Source of the DNA: Candidatus Heimdallarchaeota archaeon
GTDB lineage: Archaea > Asgardarchaeota > Heimdallarchaeia > JABLTI01
NCBI GenBank assembly: GCA_030671945.1
Contig: DAOVHJ010000118.1
Coordinates: 1 to 7,720 of the forward strand
Direction: 5' to 3'
Length of the DNA: 7,720 bases
Part shown: positions 1-4,863 of the stretch, piece by piece
How positions within the stretch are numbered: the stretch's first letter is position 1
How the letters are laid out: each line of letters opens with the position of its first letter
Notes under the pieces: model-generated
Database searches by the model: none
What the model was told of the DNA's origin: nothing
Seen by the model: the letters and a program-made list of their open reading frames with translations, nothing else
Position numbers and translations under genes: made by a program

Positions 1-90
1 AGGTTCTTACCTACTTGGTTGAAACAAAACACACGCACTCTAGATTATGAACATGGAAGAATTGAAGCAATTGCTAAAGATTTCTTCTAG
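1..90 (+). CDS. 3' end of an unidentified gene (partial)
   Basis: Reading from base 1 in frame 1 gives 29 open codons and a TAG stop at 88-90. The peptide starts RFLPTWLKQNT and ends EAIAKDFF, with a composition normal for a soluble protein. The stop lies only two bases from the priS stop codon on the other strand, which fits tightly packed convergent genes. I do not recognise the family from so short a tail. An open stretch of 29 codons can arise by chance in AT-rich DNA, so this is a tentative call that depends on the sequence left of the window. Confidence 0.45.
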   Translation, partial: RFLPTWLKQNTRTLDYEHGRIEAIAKDFF

Positions 91-92
91 AA

Positions 93-1106
93 TTAGGTAT
101 TTATGCCTAGCTTTTCCCAAATCGTTGGAGCGTTTTCAGGGAAGAATTTGTGTATTTTCTTGATATCTACTTTGCAGCATAATCTACCATTGGTATCCTG
201 AATACTTCCAGGGATTTTTAGAATACGTCGGATATCTATAGACACTTTACGATCAATACGAGGATATCGATGTTGAATAATATGAGTAAAGACGGCATCT
301 CTATCTTGTTTTTTTTCCAGAATAATGTCATATGTTTTGCTAAAAGGTTGTGAACCTCTCTCCAAATTGTATCTTAGTTTAGTTATTTGATTCTTTGTAA
401 ATTTGAAGGGGTCTGCTTTTAACTCCTTATCATTTGCATGCAAGAAAAATGCTTTAGCTACCATTTCTAGGATTCTATCCCGCAAAGGTATGACATGCTT
501 TAGATCTTGCTCAACCGCTTGAGTTCGCTTCTCATCTCTAATTAGGGTCAAATAATTGATGATACTATTTCTTTGTTCTTGTGTTAAAATTCCCGCTCCT
601 TTGTCTTGAACCCAACCATGAAAGCCTCTTCTACCAGAGAAGACCCAGACTACTTTCTTATAACCAAAATCTTCTTTCAAAGTTTTATCTAGAAAAGCCG
701 CAGCATCCTGAACTAAAGACCAGCAAATAGTACAGTATTGCTCTTTTCCTTGACAGCCGCAATTTCTAACTAAATCATAATCATTCAAATCCAAGTCAAA
801 ACAGAATTCTCGGGATACCCACTTGATTCTTTGAATGGTATTATTTTTCGTTGGTGGTGTTTCATACACAGCTCCTACATAACTTCTTCTAATAGGATTT
901 TTTGTTAGAAATTTAATTAAGTTATCAGATGACTTGAAGGAAGTATTTCTTACAAAATTCCCATCTTCAAGTAAGAAAGCAAATTCTCTTTTATAAAAAG
1001 TAGATAATCCTATAATAGAAATAAGTTCAGCAGGATCAAAGACTTCTCTATAGTATTGTTGTGCAAGTTTTATCGGGACCAATTTTGTCTCGCTTTCTGG
1101 AGTCAT
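93..1106 (-). CDS. priS: DNA primase small (catalytic) subunit PriS
   Basis: Catalytic subunit of the archaeo-eukaryotic primase, which makes the short primers that start DNA synthesis at the fork, as a heterodimer with PriL. The 337 residues match the usual archaeal length (about 330-350). The metal-binding acidic pair is D104 and D106 in FDLDLNDYD, and the third carboxylate is D285 in RIDRKVS. A zinc knuckle follows the first pair (C116, C118, C125, C128). The nucleotide-binding SGRRGFHGW motif spans 157-165. In the C-terminal PGS motif, the family's usual SLHGKTG-like stretch reads SIQDTNG (301-307), so the His and Lys that contact the triphosphate in studied primases appear to be Gln303 and Thr305. 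The ATG start overlaps the priL stop (ATGA) and has an AAGGTGG Shine-Dalgarno 4 nt upstream. Family identity is certain; the effect of the altered motif is unknown. Confidence 0.96.
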   Translation of the reverse strand: MTPESETKLVPIKLAQQYYREVFDPAELISIIGLSTFYKREFAFLLEDGNFVRNTSFKSSDNLIKFLTKNPIRRSYVGAVYETPPTKNNTIQRIKWVSREFCFDLDLNDYDLVRNCGCQGKEQYCTICWSLVQDAAAFLDKTLKEDFGYKKVVWVFSGRRGFHGWVQDKGAGILTQEQRNSIINYLTLIRDEKRTQAVEQDLKHVIPLRDRILEMVAKAFFLHANDKELKADPFKFTKNQITKLRYNLERGSQPFSKTYDIILEKKQDRDAVFTHIIQHRYPRIDRKVSIDIRRILKIPGSIQDTNGRLCCKVDIKKIHKFFPENAPTIWEKLGINT

Positions 1107-2422
1107 GATACCACCTTCTTATCTGATTTTGGTTTATCCTTATCTTCATTATCTTCTTTTTTAACTATTTTAAGAGCTCGAGCTGCATATTTCAAATAAC
1201 TAATTGGGTGTCTTATTGGATTAGCTTTCCATCTATACCTCAGCTGAAACATCAAAGCACAGGCTTCACCTGGTTTTTTATCCACCACTTTTCTAGATAA
1301 TTCTCTCATCAAATCTTCCTGAAATTTTGAGGGATTCCTTATTTCTTTCCGTATATTTTCATCAATAGTTACTACTGATTGATGTAGAAAAGTACAAAAT
1401 CCATTATCTTGTATGCTTGAGCATTTATGAGCACTATAATCGGTTCTCCCACCTTCAAGACCATACATGTATCTGATTTGATAACCAGGGGGACCAGTGG
1501 CAAATTGCTCATACGTCATTCCCACATTGTCTACTGCTTTTTCATACCAGAATAATAATTGCTCTTCAACTGGCATACCAATATTTTTCAAGAATAAACC
1601 TAATTGGAGTCGTTCTTCATGACTTATATGTCCTTGACTCATTACTTCATTATAAAGATCCATCATACATTGCGGAAACACGCTTTGTCTCGTGAATAAT
1701 TTGTATCCTCCCCACTCGATTTTACCTGAAGTGATGCTCATTGAGCGTATGACTTTTGATAATTCCTTTTTGAGTTCCGTTATTGGTTCACTTACTGAGC
1801 TCCGAACAATACGATCAAGACTTTCTTTCGATTCCCCGATTCGCTGTCTTAATAATTTTTCAAACGTTGCCTTAAGGCTACTAGCAAAATCATCAATGAG
1901 TGCAATAACCCAGCCGTTTATTAAAAGTGCAGAGCGGATACTAATCAACTTTGGAACACAAGTGAAATGTACTGCCATTGATCCAGTTCTTCGGGCTTTC
2001 ATCTTGAATTCCTTGAATGGTGGCTGATTAATATCAAATCTAGCCCAGATGTCTCGAGGAGAAATCACATTTTTCTCTCCAAAGAGATATTTTGCTACTT
2101 CTAGTTTGATCTCTGTTGTTTTAGCTTTTCGGAATCTCCAATCAAAGAGATCGCCTTCTTGTTCAACTAACCATCCTTGAACTCTTGGATCATCTGCAGC
2201 GACTAACCTTAGCAATCCGTGTCCTGCGAATTCCTCATAAATCTCTTGCTCATAATTAGAACTAGTTACTCCTTCTCCGGGATACCATTCCTTCTTATGT
2301 ACAAATTTGTTAATTCGTTCTTGAGCAATTCTTGGCCACTCCTCCATATCAATCTGGAATTTCTCTTGGGGAATAGAAACTTCTCTTATTCTTTTGACAA
2401 TTACCCAATCTGGAGCGCTCAA
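1103..2422 (-). CDS. priL: DNA primase large subunit PriL (Fe-S subunit)
   Basis: Regulatory subunit of the archaeal primase; it binds PriS and its C-terminal iron-sulfur domain is needed for primer initiation. The product is 439 residues, within the range of archaeal and eukaryotic PriL/PRIM2. The N-terminal part, to about 240, carries the helical PriS-binding region, including the typical stretch around VHFTCVPKLISIRSALLINGW (151-171). The four cluster cysteines are visible: C252 (FPQCMMDLY), C334 (AHKCSS), C343 (GFCTF) and C388 (GEACALMF), followed by the family's HPISYLKYAARA segment (405-416). The last 20 residues are a charged Lys/Asp/Glu tail. The start is TTG at 2420-2422: an in-frame TAG lies five codons upstream, no ATG precedes residue 26, and a GAGGA Shine-Dalgarno sits 8 nt upstream. 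It is the first gene of the priL-priS operon and is translationally coupled to priS. Confidence 0.93.
   Translation of the reverse strand: MSAPDWVIVKRIREVSIPQEKFQIDMEEWPRIAQERINKFVHKKEWYPGEGVTSSNYEQEIYEEFAGHGLLRLVAADDPRVQGWLVEQEGDLFDWRFRKAKTTEIKLEVAKYLFGEKNVISPRDIWARFDINQPPFKEFKMKARRTGSMAVHFTCVPKLISIRSALLINGWVIALIDDFASSLKATFEKLLRQRIGESKESLDRIVRSSVSEPITELKKELSKVIRSMSITSGKIEWGGYKLFTRQSVFPQCMMDLYNEVMSQGHISHEERLQLGLFLKNIGMPVEEQLLFWYEKAVDNVGMTYEQFATGPPGYQIRYMYGLEGGRTDYSAHKCSSIQDNGFCTFLHQSVVTIDENIRKEIRNPSKFQEDLMRELSRKVVDKKPGEACALMFQLRYRWKANPIRHPISYLKYAARALKIVKKEDNEDKDKPKSDKKVVS
1111..1117 (-). promoter_or_regulatory. Shine-Dalgarno site of priS
   Basis: AAGGTGG on the minus strand, ending 4 nt before the priS ATG. 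It lies inside the end of priL, so priS is probably translated from the shared mRNA by coupling or reinitiation. Confidence 0.7.
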
Positions 2423-2430
2423 ACCATTTA

Positions 2431-2435
2431 TCCTC
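2431..2435 (-). promoter_or_regulatory. Shine-Dalgarno site supporting the TTG start of priL
   Basis: GAGGA on the minus strand, 8 nt before the TTG at 2422. The only nearby ATG (first base 2427) is out of frame and stops after two codons, so this site helps fix the TTG start. Confidence 0.55.
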
Positions 2436-2457
2436 TACAAGCATTTAGAAAAAACTC

Positions 2458-2465
2458 TATAATAA
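2458..2465 (-). promoter_or_regulatory. Putative TATA box of the priL-priS operon
   Basis: TTATTATA on the minus strand. An archaeal TATA box directs initiation about 25-27 bp downstream, here near 2435, giving a leader of about a dozen bases that just holds the GAGGA site. The same TTATTAT core occurs in the divergent ferredoxin promoter, which supports both calls. Inferred from spacing only. Confidence 0.45.
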
Positions 2466-2511
2466 GTTAGCTGTGTAATCTCTTTTAAGCTTTAGCTGTA
2501 TTTTCGAATGA

Positions 2512-2519
2512 TTTATTAT
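2512..2519 (+). promoter_or_regulatory. Putative TATA box of the ferredoxin gene
   Basis: TTTATTAT, followed about 26 bp later by position 2541, immediately before the GGTG Shine-Dalgarno at 2542-2545. The predicted leader is about 12 nt, a mirror image of the arrangement at priL. Inferred from spacing and composition. Confidence 0.45.
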
Positions 2520-2541
2520 CTCATTGTTCTCTTCTTCTAGT

Positions 2542-2545
2542 GGTG
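2542..2545 (+). promoter_or_regulatory. Shine-Dalgarno site of the ferredoxin gene
   Basis: GGTG located 7 nt upstream of the TTG at 2553. It picks that TTG over the adjacent TTG at 2550, and it matches the GGTGG site used by priS. Confidence 0.55.
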
Positions 2546-2552
2546 TTAATTG

Positions 2553-2726
2553 TTGCCCGTAGAAATCAATGAAGACCTCTGTGGACTGTGCCTTGGTTGT
2601 GCGACCATTTGTCCGGAATGTTTGTATTATTTTGAAAAAGAACGATTGAAGATTATTGAAGGGTGCACCGATTGTGGAAACTGTATTGAATGTTGCCCAG
2701 TCAAAGCAATATCTGAGATCAAGTAA
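2553..2726 (+). CDS. 2[4Fe-4S] ferredoxin
   Basis: Small electron carrier, 57 residues, the size of clostridial-type and archaeal dicluster ferredoxins (about 55-60). Both canonical motifs are intact: C10-x2-C13-x2-C16-x3-C20-P and C38-x2-C41-x2-C44-x3-C48-P, the second reading CTDCGNCIECCPVKAI. Two further cysteines, C23 and C47, are not part of the standard ligand set. The frame opens after a TAA at 2547-2549 and contains no ATG; the start is TTG at 2553 (or 2550), with GGTG 7 nt upstream of 2553. It is transcribed divergently from priL behind its own TATA-like element, and a T-run after its stop suggests a single-gene unit. The gene is easily overlooked because it is short, TTG-started and overlapped by a meaningless antisense frame. 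Its partner is unknown; the geranylgeranyl reductase in this window is one candidate. Confidence 0.9.
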   Translation: MPVEINEDLCGLCLGCATICPECLYYFEKERLKIIEGCTDCGNCIECCPVKAISEIK

Positions 2727-2739
2727 AATCAAAAGATTA

Positions 2740-2746
2740 TTTTTTT
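2740..2746 (+). terminator. T-run terminator after the ferredoxin gene
   Basis: Seven consecutive T residues begin 14 bp after the ferredoxin stop, with no clear hairpin. Short T-runs like this are the common intrinsic termination signal in archaea. It separates the ferredoxin from the sepF promoter. Confidence 0.45.
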
Positions 2747-2794
2747 AACGCAAGTACCTATTAACCAACAGTTCTCACAGCATATTTCTTACTG

Positions 2795-2803
2795 TATATA
2801 AAA
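2795..2803 (+). promoter_or_regulatory. Putative TATA box of the sepF operon
   Basis: TATATAAAA, close to the archaeal TATA consensus, in the 161-bp gap between the ferredoxin and sepF. Initiation would fall near 2824, giving a leader of about 60 nt. A second AT-rich element (TTTTAATG near 2840) is closer to the gene and could be used instead. Confidence 0.5.
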
Positions 2804-2874
2804 TGTAATTTCCTTGTATTATGACGATATTCTTTGCCTTTTAATGTAAGAAGCAGTATTGTTACGTTGTAATT

Positions 2875-2880
2875 GGAGGA
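2875..2880 (+). promoter_or_regulatory. Shine-Dalgarno site that fixes the sepF start
   Basis: GGAGGA, 7 nt before the ATG at 2888 and only 1 nt before the ATG at 2882. Starting at the TTG at 2873 would place the ribosome site inside the coding sequence, so 2888 is preferred. Confidence 0.75.
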
Positions 2881-2887
2881 AATGGCA

Positions 2888-3259
2888 ATGGCCCTATTTA
2901 AAAGAAGAAAAAAAGATAATTTTAGGTTAGAGGATAATCAAAGAGAAGTTGTCACATTAACATTAAGAGGATTACAAGATGTAGATTTGGTTTGTGAAAC
3001 CGTAAACAAAGGAAACGTAGTAATTCTTGGCGTTAAAGACCTTGCCAGATTGGATATGATTCGCCTAAAACGAACAATTCAACAGCTAAAGTCTCACGTA
3101 AGAACTTTCGGTGGAGATATTGTAGCCTTAGGTAAAGAGTTTGTAGTTATCATACCTACAAATATGAAACTCTCTTTCATAAAGAGGATGTTTGAAGATT
3201 CAGAATTGGATGATGATATTAGTCCACCTGAACCTCCATCAGAGGTAGGAACTTTATGA
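2888..3259 (+). CDS. sepF: Archaeal cell division protein SepF
   Basis: SepF anchors the FtsZ ring to the membrane and is essential for division in the FtsZ-containing archaea studied. From the ATG at 2888 the protein is 123 residues, normal for archaeal SepF. It opens with MALFKRRKK, a short hydrophobic-then-basic segment in the place of the membrane-targeting peptide. The SepF/DUF552 core covers about 20-92: the LTLRGLQDVDLVCETV strand-helix, the KGNVVILGVKDL strand (41-52), the helix MIRLKRTIQQLKSHV (57-71), then GGDIVALGKEFVVIIPTN (75-92), the equivalent of the bacterial ending with a final strand and Pro. An acidic, Pro-rich tail (DDDISPPEPP) closes it. The frame extends upstream to a TTG at 2873, but the GGAGGA there is the ribosome site. 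Its stop overlaps the next gene by ATGA. No ftsZ lies in the window. Confidence 0.88.
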   Translation: MALFKRRKKDNFRLEDNQREVVTLTLRGLQDVDLVCETVNKGNVVILGVKDLARLDMIRLKRTIQQLKSHVRTFGGDIVALGKEFVVIIPTNMKLSFIKRMFEDSELDDDISPPEPPSEVGTL

Positions 3260-3666
3260 ATTCAATCATAGCTAATCGTATCAATAACCTTGTAGCAAAT
3301 GATCCTGCAAAAATAGCTATCTTAAATCTATTAGCTGATGGAAAATGGCATACTCGATTCGAGGTGGAGTCTGCAGCAAGAAATCAAAGATCAGTTATTG
3401 GATTAGTGGGAATTTGTGTTATTCTTAAAACGCTTCAAGAAGCTGATTCTGAGCTTCTCGAGGAATATGATAATGATTCAGGAAGATTTTATCGCTTAAA
3501 TCCACAAAGAACTGCTTTAGTGAGGAAGATTGTAGAATATCAATTGAAAAACTCAAAACATGTTACTACATCATCTGCTGCTCAGTTTAAACGCTTCAAA
3601 GATCGCTTAAGATCCCAGCGAAAATCTGACAAAACAATAGATGATGATTTGAAACAATTTCTATAA
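3256..3666 (+). CDS. Winged-helix DNA-binding protein co-translated with sepF
   Basis: A 136-residue protein of unknown specific role. Residues 16-85 look like a winged helix-turn-helix: helix PAKIAILNLLADGKWHT (17-33), a second helix near RFEVESAARN (34-43), a recognition-type helix SVIGLVGICVILKTLQEAD (46-64), then a hairpin wing ending in GRFYRLNP (76-83). The C-terminal 40 residues are highly basic (FKRFKDRLRSQRK at 111-123) and could add non-specific DNA contact. There is no signal peptide or membrane segment. The ATG overlaps the sepF TGA by four bases (ATGA), implying coupled synthesis, and GAGGT lies upstream within sepF. I infer a regulator or nucleoid-linked protein related to division. 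The winged helix is a structural guess from pattern, not from a named family. Confidence 0.72.
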   Translation: MNSIIANRINNLVANDPAKIAILNLLADGKWHTRFEVESAARNQRSVIGLVGICVILKTLQEADSELLEEYDNDSGRFYRLNPQRTALVRKIVEYQLKNSKHVTTSSAAQFKRFKDRLRSQRKSDKTIDDDLKQFL

Positions 3667-3682
3667 GAAAAAGAGAAAAAAC

Positions 3683-3700
3683 TCCCTACAAAAGTAGGGA
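3683..3700. terminator. Bidirectional hairpin terminator between convergent genes
   Basis: TCCCTAC, a four-base AAAA loop, then GTAGGGA: a perfect 7-bp stem in the 46-bp gap between the convergent stop codons at 3664-3666 and 3713-3715. On the minus strand it is followed by GTTTTTTCTCTTTTT, a strong T-rich tail ending the metallopeptidase transcript. On the plus strand the downstream tract is weaker (ATTCTTCATTTATTT). It probably serves both units. Confidence 0.65.
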
Positions 3701-3712
3701 TTCTTCATTTAT

Positions 3713-4849
3713 TTATTCTGTATGCACAAGTAAAAATGAGTTTTCAATATAACTGATTTTTTCACCAGCAAAGTTTTTGAGATTGGTGAAGTGACAGGGT
3801 AGACCTCGACCAGTTAATATGCTGGGTTTATCCATTAGATGAAAATGAAGATGTGGACCGGTTGAGTTGCCTGAGTTTCCTAATTTTCCTATTACTTGCC
3901 CCTGTGTTACATTATCACCTTTTTTTACTTTCAAGGTGCCATTTTTAATATGAGCATAGAAAGAGTATTCATTTGTTGCATGTTTAATAATTGCGTAATT
4001 ACCTGAGATTAATGGAACAAATCCGGATTTTACGATAATTTCCCGTTTTTCATCATTGCTAATCATTTTAATTGCACTCGGATTTTCCGGAATTCCAACA
4101 AAACAATCTACAACTTCGCCATCCGCTACAGCTAGAAGATCTTCATTATAGCACTTGAATTCTTCATTCGGTTTTTCAATTGTTTGTTCAAATTGTAAAT
4201 TATCATTTAGTTGCACTAGATCAAAACCAAATTCTTGTGAATGCATAGAACGATGATTGTAAGCATCATCCCAATTCCCAAAAACAAGCCATGTACCCTT
4301 TAATGGGAAGATATATTCCTTTTTATTTTTGTACTCTATAATTGGAATCTGAATTGAGGTTTTCTTAGTTTCATCTGCTTGTTTATAGACAACAGTGAAA
4401 ACCAACTCATCAATCGGTTTTTTGACAAGAGTTCTAAAGTGCTCTAATCTAAAACCTGTTTCTTGTCCAGGTTCAAGTAAATCAAGCGCATAGTTTTCAT
4501 TTTTCCAGAAATCCTTTACACCAAGGAATAATTGTACATTATGTTTTCTTGCTATTTCTCGAACTTCAACATCTTGTTTTAAAGTTAATCTTTGAACTAC
4601 CCCTTGAAGGTCTTCAGCTTTCGCCTTAATAACATCTTTAGAGTAAACAATTTTCTTTATTGTTTCTCCTTTTGTCTTCAACTCAAAAACATACTTGATG
4701 AGTTGTACAGGGTCATTCAAAGTATTAATTATTCTAACAGCTCGTAACAAAAAATCAAATTCGTATTTTTCTTGACCTTCCAGCTTTCTTTTAACACCAA
4801 TAAGTTTTTTTTCAGGACAATAACTAATTTTCATATTCAATACTTCCAT
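3713..4849 (-). CDS. M23/LytM-family metallopeptidase
   Basis: Zinc metallopeptidase-like protein of the LytM/M23 family, whose characterised members cut peptidoglycan cross-bridges. Counting from the ATG at 4849 (378 residues), the C-terminal domain (about 190-350) carries the zinc ligands: H203 and D210 in HSQEFGFDL, the spaced variant found in relatives with HS-n-QRYAYDF rather than HxxxD, and H335 in GPHLHFH (331-337, with H333 the catalytic-type His). H290 and H300 lie in HATNEYSFYAHIKNG, followed by the usual KVKKGDNVTQGQVIGKLGNSGNS stretch. The first 180 residues look beta-rich and are unassigned. No signal peptide or membrane helix is visible. The frame runs up to 4948, but that would overlap the reductase gene by 85 bp. 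The ATG at 4849 is the first Met after the reductase stop; the ATG at 4834 has a GGAAG 8 nt upstream and is an equal alternative. Likely last gene of the mttB-like/reductase run. Confidence 0.82.
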   Translation of the reverse strand: MEVLNMKISYCPEKKLIGVKRKLEGQEKYEFDFLLRAVRIINTLNDPVQLIKYVFELKTKGETIKKIVYSKDVIKAKAEDLQGVVQRLTLKQDVEVREIARKHNVQLFLGVKDFWKNENYALDLLEPGQETGFRLEHFRTLVKKPIDELVFTVVYKQADETKKTSIQIPIIEYKNKKEYIFPLKGTWLVFGNWDDAYNHRSMHSQEFGFDLVQLNDNLQFEQTIEKPNEEFKCYNEDLLAVADGEVVDCFVGIPENPSAIKMISNDEKREIIVKSGFVPLISGNYAIIKHATNEYSFYAHIKNGTLKVKKGDNVTQGQVIGKLGNSGNSTGPHLHFHLMDKPSILTGRGLPCHFTNLKNFAGEKISYIENSFLLVHTE

Positions 4850-4863
4850 ATTTTTCGATAGGT

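Noticed and set aside
1692..2027. 111-codon plus-strand frame
   Set aside because: Antisense shadow inside priL, which has clear family motifs.
2219..2470. 83-codon plus-strand frame
   Set aside because: Antisense to the start of priL and runs into its promoter; no recognisable features.
2457..2732. 91-codon minus-strand frame between priL and sepF
   Set aside because: It lies antisense to the ferredoxin, whose two cysteine motifs are unmistakable. Its own product resembles no protein and has no clear ribosome site.
2873..2887. TTG at 2873 as the sepF start
   Set aside because: The first codons would be the GGAGGA ribosome site itself. Starting at 2888 gives correct spacing and a typical MALF-type SepF N-terminus.
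2727..2887. A small RNA or tRNA gene in the 161-bp gap before sepF
   Set aside because: No cloverleaf, GC-rich stem or conserved tRNA boxes; the region is AT-rich with promoter-like and T-run elements only.
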